DNA from: CAWJFJ01 sp963800065
Lineage (GTDB): Bacteria; Actinomycetota; Acidimicrobiia; Acidimicrobiales; UBA8190
NCBI GenBank assembly: GCA_963800065.1
Contig: CAWCZO010000010.1
Span: forward strand, 376,375-440,374
Direction: 5' to 3'
DNA: 64,000 nt
The translations under genes and the position numbers were made by a program. Within the stretch, counting starts at the first letter, position 1; every line of letters begins with the position of its first letter. Below the pieces are notes generated by a model, which saw nothing but the letters and a program-made list of their open reading frames with translations, did no database searches and was not told the origin of the DNA. Of this stretch, positions 55,784-64,000 are shown one piece after another.

Positions 55784-56553
55784 TTCGAACGTACCTCCCT
55801 TTTCCGGTCCTCCGAGCTCAGCCTTGTTGCGACCTCGGCCGGCCGATAGGGCCAAAGGTCACGAGCGACCGAGGCCGATGTGCCCTGCGCACGGCCGGGA
55901 ATCAGCTCAGCCAGCTCGTAGATGCTCTTGGCGACCAAATAGAGGCCGAGCCCCAGCGACAGGAAGACGATCGTCTGGTCCGTGTGGGTGTTGATCCACT
56001 GGAGCAGCCCGTCGAGGGTCGCCTTGACTTTGGCGGGGCGGAGGGCGGCGTAGGTCTCCATGACGAGATAGCTCGCAGTGCACCAGATGCAGAAGGCGAA
56101 CACGGCGAAGTACTCCAAGCCGTTGGAGAGCTTGGCCTCGGTGATGGTGGCGACGCCGGCGGCTACCAGCACCCACGGCTGCAGCAGGAACCCGAGGCCT
56201 GCCGCCGCCAGCGGGTTGACACGGTCGATGCTCGACATCCATTTCGGCTGCTTCTTCGGTTCCGTGCGGGCGGGTCGAGCTCGCCGCCGCGCGGCGACGA
56301 AGACGAGCACGACACCGATCGCCAGCTTCACGGCCAGGGCGGCCGTCGAGGGCGAGCTCTTCGGGATCAGGGGTTTGCCGCCGGTGACCAGCACCGTGAC
56401 GGCCACGATCGCCACCAGCGTCAGCAGCCACCCGAGGGTGAACCCGAGGCCCTTGAGCAATCCCCGCTCGGCCGCCAGCAGCAGGATCATCGCGGTCAGC
56501 GGGATCGGTTCGAGGGTGACGACGAGGCCGATGAGGAACAAATCCAGGATCAT
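55735..56553 (-). CDS. GAP/Sap-family membrane protein (LysE-like exporter)
   Basis: About 272 residues from an ATG at 56553 (MILDLFLIGLVVTLEPIPLT). Six hydrophobic segments are evident, with the conserved ERGLLKGLGFTLGWLLTLVA and NPLAAAGLGFLLQPWVLVAA. The last 40 residues (VARDLWPYRPAEVATRL...) are hydrophilic and overlap the following gene, so a frameshift near the end is possible. Mycobacterial GAP proteins export glycopeptidolipids; the role here is unknown. Confidence 0.78.
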   Translation of the reverse strand: MILDLFLIGLVVTLEPIPLTAMILLLAAERGLLKGLGFTLGWLLTLVAIVAVTVLVTGGKPLIPKSSPSTAALAVKLAIGVVLVFVAARRRARPARTEPKKQPKWMSSIDRVNPLAAAGLGFLLQPWVLVAAGVATITEAKLSNGLEYFAVFAFCIWCTASYLVMETYAALRPAKVKATLDGLLQWINTHTDQTIVFLSLGLGLYLVAKSIYELAELIPGRAQGTSASVARDLWPYRPAEVATRLSSEDRKREVRSKCSPIRGRCSACFGHS

Positions 56554-56785
56554 GTCGTCCCTCCCAAATGCCGAGCGACGACCGTAGTCGGTGCGACGTC
56601 CGGACCCGGGCGCGTGACACGGTGGCCGCAGTGCGACCACGTCGCCGTAAGGAGCTGGACGGGCGGCCACCGGGGCCCGGGTCCCCGTTCCGACAACGAG
56701 ACTGGCTTCCCGGTCAGGGATCGTGCGGATCTGTTGACGGCGATCTGCAGTGCCGGCGGCCTCCGTCCAGGAGCCCGATCATGCG

Positions 56786-57208
56786 GTGAGCGGCCGAGCG
56801 ACCGCAGGGCCAATGGTCCCGTCGGTATCCTGCGACCGCCGTATTCGAGCGCGATCCGGGTCCGACGCCGAGCGGCGCGACCTCATGCCGAGGTGCGCGC
56901 CAGGCTTCCGTGGGCGCCAGAGCTCTGCACGGCCGGCGAGACTGCTCCACGGTGGCGCGGTGATGGCTCTCGCCGACAGCACGGGAGCGGCCTGCGCCTT
57001 TCTCAACCTGCCCAAGGATGCGCTCGGCACCACGACCATTGAGTCCAAGACGAACTTCTTCCGAGGCCTGCGTGACGGGCACATCGACGCGACGTCACGT
57101 CCGCTCCACATCGGCCGCACCACCATCGTCGTCGAGACCGACGTGCGCGACCACCACGAGCGACTCGTCGCCCGCGTGCTCCAGACCCAGCTCGTGCTCT
57201 CCGGCTGA
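56786..57208 (+). CDS. PaaI-family (hotdog) thioesterase, frameshifted
   Basis: One frame gives RPPYSSAIRVRRRA and RLPWAPELCTAGET, then after a shift near 56948 LLHGGAVMALADSTGAACAF, TTTIESKTNFFRGLR and TSRPLHIGRTTIVVETDVRD. This is the typical HGG-ALAD catalytic region and end of PaaI-type acyl-CoA thioesterases. The start is uncertain. The 56554-56785 gap has no gene. Confidence 0.8.
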   Translation: MSGRATAGPMVPSVSCDRRIRARSGSDAERRDLMPRCAPGFRGRQSSARPARLLHGGAVMALADSTGAACAFLNLPKDALGTTTIESKTNFFRGLRDGHIDATSRPLHIGRTTIVVETDVRDHHERLVARVLQTQLVLSG

Positions 57209-57266
57209 ACGGCGGGTCGGCGACCGCTCGACGCGGGACCGCGCCGCCTGTAGAAGCTCTAGGGCG

Positions 57267-58737
57267 TCACGCCAACCGGGCCCGCACGTCGGGCCCGAGG
57301 TCCAATGCGGTCGCCGCCGAAACGGGCATGCGCTCGGGCAGGGTCACCGTGAGCTCGCCCCGCTCGACGGACCAATGGAGCTGCTCATAGGAGCCGACGA
57401 GGCGCACCCGGCGCACCCTCGACCCCTCAATCGACTGCATCGTGATCCGCCGCGTGGCGGGCATCCCGAGAACGAGGGCGTAGACGCCCTCGCCGCTCTT
57501 CGTGAAGCGAACCGATGTCCCCTCCCTGGTCACCGACTCGGTGATGACCCAAGGCCGGCTTCCGTAAATGGCCTCCCCGTTGGTGGCCAACCAGTCCCCC
57601 AGACCGCGGAGCGGTGCCTGCTGCTCGTCGGGGATCGTCCCGTCGGGCCGCGGGCCCACCCCGATGAGCAGGTTGCCGTTCTTCGACACGACGTCGCAGA
57701 ACATCTGGATCAGCTCCGTGTCGGTGATGATGTCCTCGGGCAGCTCGTGGCGGTTGGCCCCGAAGGAGTGCCCGACGCCACGGGCCATTTCCCACTTCCG
57801 CTCCGACACGGTGTGCAGGACGTCGTACTCGGGAGTCCGGAAGTCACAGTGCATCGGAGTTGAGAAGGTGAGGCGCTTGTTCCGCTCGGGGATGAATCGC
57901 CACAGCCACTGCAGCAGGGTGCCGACGCCGCGCACGAGGGAGTCGGTGAACACGTTGCGGGGGATGTTGGGCTCGCGCCAGCGGTCGTTGACCACTCCCT
58001 CCTCAACGGTGTTGTAGTAGTACGCGAAGAGCTCGGCGAGGTTGCCGCCACTCGGCCACGAGATGTCGTTCCACAGCACGGACGGCTGGTAGCGATCGAT
58101 CAGTTCCCGGCAGTGCGCGGTCACGTAGTCGACATACCGGCTGTCGTGCGGGACGGCCAGCACGGCGTCGGCGGGCTTGGAGAGCACCGCCTCGTTGTAG
58201 GGCCAGTCGTAGCCGCCCGAGTAGTAGAGGCCCATGCGCATCCGCTTGGCGCGGACGGCCTCGGTCAGGTCGCCGACGAGGTCGCGCCGGGCGTGGTACT
58301 CGCCCATGGTCGGGTGTGCGATGGCGCGAGGGCCAGAGGGCGAAGCCGTCGTGGTGCTTCGAGGTGAGCACGACGTAGCGGGCACCCGCAGCCTGGCAGA
58401 GCTCGGCGATGCCGTCGAGGTTGGCCCCGTCCGAGGCGTCGTTGAACGTCTTGACGAAGTTCTCGTAGGGGTAGTCGTTGCCGTAGACCTCCGCGTGGTG
58501 ACGCTGGGTCGGGCTGCCCTTGATCTGCATGGAGTTGAGGTACCACTCGGCGTAGGGGTTCTCCCGCAACATCCGCTTGGGACCGTCCTTGACCAGCAGT
58601 TCCTGGATGTCGGGCACGTGCGGTGCCCAGCCGGGCACCGAGTAGAGGCCCCAGTGGAGGAAGATCCCCAACTTGGCGTCGTCGTACCAGACCGGCACCC
58701 GGTGGGTGCGGACGGATTCCCATGTCCCCTCATACAT
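57267..58737 (-). CDS. GH29 alpha-L-fucosidase, one frameshift
   Basis: The ATG at 58737 opens MYEGTWESVRTHRVPVWYDD, AKLGIFLHWGLYSVPGWAPH. The barrel continues with RYVVLTSKHHDGFALWPS, then shifts frame near 58330 to GDLTEAVRAKRMRMGLYYSG. The nucleophile Asp lies in PSVLWNDISWPSGGN. The C-terminal beta domain ends ALDLGPDVRARLA. No signal peptide is seen, so it acts inside the cell on imported fucosides. About 490 residues. It is divergent from the LLM gene and the importer. Confidence 0.88.
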
Positions 58738-59007
58738 GGCGATTCGAATTTCGCATGTCAGTGGTCCGCCTCGGCAACTGGTCGCGTGCAATGTACCCAC
58801 CAGGTGCAACGTGCACGGCAGTGCGGGGCCCCCGCACGCCATCTGGGCGTCCCATCACGGCGTATCGGCTCGCAAATCGTGCACCTTGACTGCCACGGGC
58901 GCCGGCGCCGGCCGGCGACCGCTCCGAACAGGTCGAATCGCCCGTCCGGTGTCGCTACATCCGACGAGCCCCGGGCCCGCCGGGGATTGCTCGTAGTCTC
59001 AGGGCCC

Positions 59008-59895
59008 ATGGCCGCCCTCCTCGAGTTCTGGGTGTTCCTCCCTCAGATGCGCCTGACCATGGAGCAGCTGGTGGAACGGGCGCAGGCCGCAGAGGCAGCG
59101 GGGTTCGGGGGCGTGGCCGGCATGGACCACTTGGCGCCGCCTCTGGCGGAGGGCTCGCCGATGTACGACGCCATGATCACCAACGCGTGGCTGGCGGCGC
59201 GGACCGAGCGGCTCCGCGTCGGGTCGCTCGTGCTGTGCGACTCGTTCCGGCATCCGGCGGTGCTGGCGCGCGAGGCGGTGTCCCTCGACCATGCCTCGGC
59301 CGGCCGCTTCGAGCTCGGGATCGGTTGGGGATCGGTGGCCCGGGAACTGGAGACGTTCGGCGTCGGCTCGACGGAGCCACGGGTCCGGGTGGGCCGGCTC
59401 AAGGAGACGCTCGAGATCCTGCAGTCCCTGTGGGCTGGCGAGTCCCTCGACTATGAGGGCGAGTATTTCACCCTGCGCGGGGCACAGCAGCGGCCGGGGC
59501 CGCTCGACACCATCCCGATCGTCATCGGGGGGGCGGGCAAGCGGACGATGGAACTGGTCGCGGCGCATGCCGATTGGTGGAACGTCCACATCGGCATCCT
59601 CGACAAGCTCGACGAGATGCGTCCCCTTGCTGGCACCGCCCGCTGTTCGCTGCAGGTCCAGGTCGCAGTGGTCCCCGCCGAGACCCAGCGCGAGGCGATC
59701 GCGGCGACGGCCCGCCGCCGCTTCGGCGACACGCCGATCGTGGGAACGGCGCCCGAGCTCGTCGACGCCTTCGGGTCACTCGCGGACCGGGGCGTGGAGA
59801 GGGTCTACGTGTGGTTTTGCGACTTCGCGCCGCCCGAGACGCTCGCCGCGTTCGGGGAGCAGGTCATCGGCCAGGTCGGCGGTCGTCGTTCATGA
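59008..59895 (+). CDS. LLM-class flavin- or F420-dependent oxidoreductase
   Basis: A 295-residue luciferase-like monooxygenase-family protein: LEFWVFLPQMRLTMEQLVER, GMDHLAPPLAEGSPMYDAM, SLDHASAGRFELGIGWG, and IPIVIGGAGKRTMELVAAHA. It may use F420 or FMN. The frame is intact, unlike its neighbours. The upstream 270 bases (58738-59007) hold the divergent fucosidase leader and no gene. Confidence 0.88.
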   Translation: MAALLEFWVFLPQMRLTMEQLVERAQAAEAAGFGGVAGMDHLAPPLAEGSPMYDAMITNAWLAARTERLRVGSLVLCDSFRHPAVLAREAVSLDHASAGRFELGIGWGSVARELETFGVGSTEPRVRVGRLKETLEILQSLWAGESLDYEGEYFTLRGAQQRPGPLDTIPIVIGGAGKRTMELVAAHADWWNVHIGILDKLDEMRPLAGTARCSLQVQVAVVPAETQREAIAATARRRFGDTPIVGTAPELVDAFGSLADRGVERVYVWFCDFAPPETLAAFGEQVIGQVGGRRS

Positions 59896-60051
59896 GGTCG
59901 GGCCCGAGGCAGTCGTAAGCACCCGGAAGACGTGCGGCTCCACTCGGGTAGCCCTGCACCGTGCCGTCGCCGCCCCCTCTAGGGAACCGGGACCTGGCCG
60001 GGGTGACCTTCGGCCCTAGAGCATCCGGGTTGCGACGGACATTGTGGGCTG

Positions 60052-61138
60052 ATGGGCCAGGTGGCGCTGCGGGAGGTCACGAAGCGGTTCGGTGACGTGG
60101 TGGCGGTCGGCGACGTCACGCTCGAAGTCGAGGACCAGGAGTTCCTCGTCCTGCTGGGTCCGTCGGGCTGCGGCAAGTCGACGGTGTTACGACTCATAGC
60201 CGGGCTCGATGCGCCGACCGAGGGAACCATTGAGATAGGCGGCCAGGTCGTCAACGACATGGAGCCCAACGAGCGCGACGTGGCGATGGTATTCCAGAGC
60301 TACGCGCTGTATCCGCAGATGACGGCCCGGCGGAACATCGAGTTCCCACTCAAGAACCGGCGGACGCCCAAGACTGAGCGCGCGCAGAGGGTGATACGAG
60401 GTCGCCGAAGCACTCGAGTTGACCGAAGTGCTCGACCGCCGCCCGGCGCAGATGTCCGGGGTCAGCGGCAGCGGGTCGCCTTGCGTGCGCCATCGTGCGA
60501 CGCCCCGAGGCCTTCCTGATGGACGAGCCGCTCTCCAACCTCGACGCCAAACTCCGCACCCAGACCCGTACCGAGCTCATCGAGCTCCAGCGACGGCTGG
60601 CGACGACCGTGGTCTACGTGACTCACGACCAGGTCGAGGGAATGACCATGGGCCACCGGTGTGGCGGTCATGGACAAGGGCGTCATCCAGCAGGTGGGCC
60701 GCCCGACGGACATCTACGACCACCCGGCCAACCTCTTCGTGGCAGGCTTCATCGGGAGCCCCCCGATGAACACCCTCGCCGGCTCGCCCACCATGCGGGA
60801 CGGCGAGTTGGTGATCGAGACGCCGGGTGGCGCCATCACGCTGACGTCGGCGCAGCAGGACGCCGTCGGTCGGAGCGGTGCCACTGACCGTGGTCGCCGG
60901 CCTGCGCCCCGAGCACGTCACGCTCAATGGCGACGGGCCGATCACGGCCTCGGTCGCGGTGGTCGAGGCACTGGGCTACGAGAACCACGTCATCTGTCGC
61001 CTGCGGGACGGCCAGCAGGTCACCATCCGGCGTTCCCCCGAGGCGGTCGTCCCCCGGGAGGCCGAGACGGTCCACCTGGGCGCCGATCCTCACCGCCTCC
61101 ATTTGTTCGACGCGGTGACGGGCGCCGGTATCGGCTGA
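60052..61138 (+). CDS. Sugar ABC importer ATP-binding protein (MalK/UgpC-like), many frameshifts
   Basis: Walker A GPSGCGKST, Q-loop VFQSYALYPQMT, Walker B AFLMDEPLSNLDAKLR, and VTHDQVEGMTMGHR are visible, with the signature QMSG(G)QRQRVA broken by a lost G near 60460. The C-terminal regulatory part has GVIQQVGRPTDIYDHPANLF, FIGSPPMN and GLRPEHVTL. Frame changes lie near 60400, 60460, 60655 and 60880. The stop overlaps the start of the first permease. Confidence 0.88.
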
Positions 61139-62107
61139 TGAGCCTCGTCACACCGCTCGAACGCCTCGGCCCACCTGACGACACCGCTCTCGTCACGGCG
61201 AGACCTCGACGACCACGCTCACCCCGTCGCCGTCGCTCCATGGAGGTGGTGCTGGCGTTCGGCCTGTTGTTGCCGTCGCTGGTGATCTTCGGGGTGTTCG
61301 TCTTCTATCCGCTGGTCCGCCAGATCTACTTGTCCTTCTTCCTCACGCCGCCCTTCCCGGGTACAACCGAAGCGCTACGTCGGCTTCTCGCAGGTTCAAC
61401 AGGTCCTGTCTTCGCACGACTTCTTGAACAGCCTGTGGGTGACGCTGCTCTTCGTCCTCTATACGGTGCCCGCCGGTCTCATCCTCGGGCTGCTGCTTGC
61501 CGTGCTGGCCCATCAACAGCTCGCCGGCATCCGCTTCTTCCGGGACGGTCTTCTCCTCCACCGTGGCCACGTCGGTCGCGGTGGCGTCGGTGATCTTCTT
61601 CACGTTTGCTCAACCCGCGAGGTCGGCCTGTTCAGCTACTTGTTCGGTCGCCCGGGCCAACTCTCGGTGCTCGACGACCCGCGGTGGGCGCTCCTGGCCG
61701 TTTCCGCGTCACCGTCTGGCAGAACCTGGGTGTCGTTCATCGTCATGTCGGCCGGCCTTCAGGCGGTGCCCGACGACCTTCTCGAGGCCGCGAGGGTCGA
61801 CGGCGCACGGGCATGGGCTCGTATCCGCCACGTGATCTTGCCCATGCTGTCGCCGACGCTGTTCTTCGCGATCGTCGTCGGCTCGATCCTGTCGCTCGAG
61901 GCCTTCGGGCAGATCGACATCCTGACCGCCGGTGGACCGCTGCAGCACACCAACGTGCTCGTGTACGCGATCTACGACCAGGTTTTCAACCAGGACAACG
62001 AGGGCCGCGCGCCTGCGGTCATGACGGTGGCACTGTTCGTGATCACGCTCGTCTTCACGCTCGTCCAGATCCGGCTGCTCGAGCGGAGGGTCACCTATGA
62101 GCGCTGA
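61138..62107 (+). CDS. Sugar ABC importer permease 1 (MalF/UgpA-like), several frameshifts
   Basis: Starts MSLVTPLERLGPPDD at the TGATG overlap. The pieces give LLLPSLVIFGVFVFYPLVRQ (first membrane segment), FLNSLWVTLLFVLYTVPAGL, then SVIFFT, LFSYLFGRPGQLSVLDDPRW, and the EAA loop DLLEAARVDGARAWARIRHV. Ends LLERRVTYER. Frame changes lie near 61365, 61545, 61615 and 61725. Confidence 0.85.
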
Positions 62108-62115
62108 CATCGGGT

Positions 62116-62848
62116 GTGGTGACCATGCCGGCTGCGTTGGCCCCCGGATTCCGGGACGTTCTGTTGATCGCCTCCGGCGTGCTCCTGGCCGGTGCTGTCC
62201 TGCTCCTCGTCAGCCGCCACGGCAGCCCGTCCCGCCGGCGACATGCCGCTCTCGTCGGTCGCTACCTCCTACTGGGTGTGCTCGCCGTGATCGTGCTCTT
62301 CCCGATCTACATCACGGTGGTGGACTCGCTGCTCCGCTCGGATCAAGTGGTGGCCAAGCCGCCGATCCTCTTCCCGCTCCATCCCCAGTGGTCGAGCTAC
62401 TCGACGGCGTGGACACAGGGCCACCTCGGGCGCTATCTCCTCAACAGCTTCATCGTGACGACCGTGATCGTGGTGGGTGAGCTGGCGATGTCGATCGCCT
62501 GCCGCATACGCCTTCGCCTTCTTGCACTTCCCTTTCAAGAAGACGCTCTTCATCCTGTTCCTTGCCACAATGATGGTGCCGCTCGAGGTCACCTTCCTCA
62601 CAAACCTCAACACGGTCGTGAGTCTCGGTTGGTACAACTCCTACGCGGGCTTGACCGTGCCCTTCTTGGCAACGGGGTTCGGCGCCTTCCTCCTCCGGCA
62701 GGCCTTTTTGGGATTGCCCGGCGACCTGCGGGACGCGTCCAAGCTCGACGGCGCCGGGCACTGGCAGTTCCTGCGCGAGGTCGCGCTGCCGGTGGCCCGT
62801 CCCGCGGTCGCCGTGTTGGGGATTTTCAGTTTCTTCTGGGCTTTTTTG
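62116..62848 (+). CDS. Sugar ABC importer permease 2 (MalG/UgpE-like), truncated at a join
   Basis: N-terminus LIASGVLLAGAVLLLVSRHG and LLLGVLAVIVLFPIYITVVD, then a shift near 62507 to AYAFAFLHFPFKKTLFILFL, LEVTFLTNLNTVVSLGWYNS and the EAA region GDLRDASKLDGAGHWQFLRE. Similarity stops after LGIFSFFWA, where family members read WNDFLWPL. From there the sequence is the complement of an xdhC gene. The expected solute-binding protein and the last 35 residues are missing. Confidence 0.82.
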
Positions 62849-62856
62849 GGCGTTGC
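62840..62856. other. Probable chimeric join
   Basis: The permease reading on the plus strand loses similarity at about 62840. An XdhC C-terminus on the minus strand (ELIAVRR) ends at about 62856. GC falls from about 68% to about 57% across the point. A short run of T (complement A) sits on it. Confidence 0.75.
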
Positions 62857-63614
62857 GGCGCACGGCGATCAGTTCGGCAACGATGCTGACGGCGATTTCT
62901 TCGGGAGTGAGCGCGCCGATTTCGAGGCCCACTGGCGCGAACACGCGGTCAAACTTTTCCGGCGCGAATCCTTCCTTTTCGAGCGCCCGATAAACCGACA
63001 GCACTTTGCGCTTGCTGCCGATCATGCCGATGTAGCGCGCTTCGGTGCCGACGGCCCAGGCGAGCACGCGCATATCGTCTTTGTGGCCTCGCGTGACGAT
63101 CACGAGGAAGCTGGACGAATTCGGCTGGATCTTCTCATACGCTTCGGCGAACGAAGTGTGGACCTCCGACGCCATCGGGAAGCGCTCCGCATTCGCGAAC
63201 GACTCGCGATCGTCGACGATGCCGATGGCGAAGCCCGCCTGGTGCGCCACGCGCGCGACGGCCGTCGAGACGTGCCCGCCGCCAAAAAGGTACAGCATCG
63301 GCTGCGGCAGGATCGGCTCGACGAAAATCTCGAGCGTGCCTCCGCAGATCAAGCCGGCGTCGTACGCTGGCGTCGTGATTCAGGTTGAACGTCATCTTGC
63401 GCGGCTGTTCCGTCTCGATCACTTCTTTCGCCGCGGCCCAGACTTCCGCTTCGACGCAGCCGCCGCCAACGGTGCCCGCGATCGAGCCGTCGTCGCGCAC
63501 CAGCATGCGCGAGCTCTCGTAGCTCGGGATCGAGCCGTTCGTGTGCACGATCGTCGCAAGCGCGCCACGCCGGCCCGCTCGCCGCATCATCACGATTTCT
63601 TCGAAGATGTCCAT
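62853..63614 (-). CDS. XdhC/CoxI-family protein, one frameshift
   Basis: About 255 residues. The XdhC N-terminal domain (MDIFEEIVMMRRAGRRGALA, GTVGGGCVEAEVW) and the C-terminal Rossmann domain (LYLFGGGHVSTAVARVAHQA, GMIGSKRK) are present; a shift near 63370 separates them (NLNHDAS then YDAGLICGGTLEIF). XdhC inserts sulphurated molybdenum cofactor into xanthine dehydrogenase-type enzymes. Lower GC and different codon use show another origin than the rest of the window. Its last residues are replaced at the join. Confidence 0.85.
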
Positions 63615-63637
63615 GGACGTCGAAGTCTCTGTAAAAT

Positions 63638-63666
63638 AGGTTACGGCGCGTATCCGCCGGTGTCAA
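63638..63666 (-). promoter_or_regulatory. Promoter of the xdhC gene
   Basis: On the minus strand a perfect -35 TTGACA (63666-63661) and -10 TAACCT (63643-63638) are 17 bases apart, 24 bases before the ATG at 63614. An AT-rich TATTTTAC follows. Confidence 0.6.
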
Positions 63667-64000
63667 TCGAGAGTACGGTGCCGGTAGTGGGCGAGTTCCC
63701 GATTATCTGACTATGCGTCCAGTTGAATTGTTTCCGAGCAGTCCGTCAACCGACCAGAATTCCCCGATTGGCGATATCACGGTCTCGAACGTAAACGCCT
63801 GTTTATCAATAATCAACCCCTACGTGGCTGGGACAGTCTTGCTAAAGTGTCCCAATCCAAATGGATTCATAAGGGGCCCCGCTCAAACTGCGGCATGGCT
63901 CGCACACGCAGCGCGCGGAAAATGCTAAGCCGCTCCCTCGAATCGGGGTCGAAAATCTATTTACTCCATCTGGAGCGTGCATCATGAAGTGGCAGGCGAC
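63667..64000. other. Terminal stretch without a recognisable gene
   Basis: AT-richer sequence (about 50% GC). The only reading frame of note (63713-63928, plus, 71 residues) has no recognisable motif or good ribosome-binding site. Probably upstream sequence of xdhC in the foreign segment. Confidence 0.5.

Noticed and set aside
63713..63928. Plus-strand frame of 71 residues near the right end
   Set aside because: No ribosome-binding site or motif; composition is that of non-coding sequence.

Overview
This is a high-GC (mostly about 70%) actinobacterial chromosome segment that includes the replication-origin neighbourhood. Reading leftward from trxB, the order is trxB-trxA-amidase(cwlM-like)-parB-parA-rsmG-jag-yidC-yidD-rnpA-rpmH-dnaA-dnaN-recF-dciA-gyrB-gyrA, followed by tRNA-Ile. 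This is the classical actinobacterial oriC layout. Together with many thiolase-like, acyl-CoA ligase, P450 and LLM-oxidoreductase genes and a DUF2889 protein, it suggests an uncultivated actinobacterium, perhaps of the Acidimicrobiia. That placement is inference from content only.

Layout. 0-4.4 kb: a partial XRE regulator with its own operator, a glutamine amidotransferase, a DUF2889 protein, a thiolase-like protein and a secreted phosphoesterase. 4.4-6.3 kb: clpP divergent from an XRE regulator and a ClpP-fold paralogue that lacks the catalytic serine. 6.4-10.6 kb: a NarL-type two-component system divergent from an ABC-2 exporter. 10.7-21.9 kb: a nucleotide cyclase with an NTF2-like domain, then a catabolic block (aldehyde dehydrogenase, acyl-CoA synthetase, amidohydrolase, thiolase-like protein, ferredoxin, two P450s) and a RodZ-like membrane regulator. 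A dyad of the form CTGAC-N6-GTCAG recurs at three promoter regions here. 22-36.3 kb: GH4 glycosidase, diguanylate cyclase, MFS exporter, beta-lactamase-like lipoprotein, metallo-hydrolase, secreted GH65-type enzyme, two small secreted proteins, an orphan MerR-type promoter, a flavoprotein, tRNA-Ile and a secreted phospholipase-D-like protein. 36.3-54.4 kb: the origin block with two parS sites. 54.8-62.8 kb: remnants of degV and nat, membrane proteins, thioesterase, GH29 fucosidase, LLM oxidoreductase and a MalFGK-type sugar importer without its binding protein. 62.85-64 kb: an xdhC gene of clearly different base composition.

Quality. Left of 46 kb only a few genes are interrupted (response regulator, VOC protein, gyrB, dciA, dnaN, dnaA). 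From about 47 kb rightward nearly every gene carries one or more frameshifts, including essential ones. These are most simply sequencing or assembly errors. Base composition also steps down between about 50.0 and 54.3 kb, and the last 1.15 kb looks like a chimeric join. Products in the right third should be read as reconstructed proteins, not as intact reading frames.

How the genes work together. The middle block can be read as activation and oxidation of an organic or lipid-like substrate: P450 plus 3Fe-4S-type ferredoxin, aldehyde dehydrogenase, acyl-CoA ligase, thiolase-like enzymes and amidohydrolase, probably under a common repressor not encoded here. The right-hand block points to import and hydrolysis of fucose-containing or other sugars. 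I saw no CRISPR array, insertion sequence or prophage.
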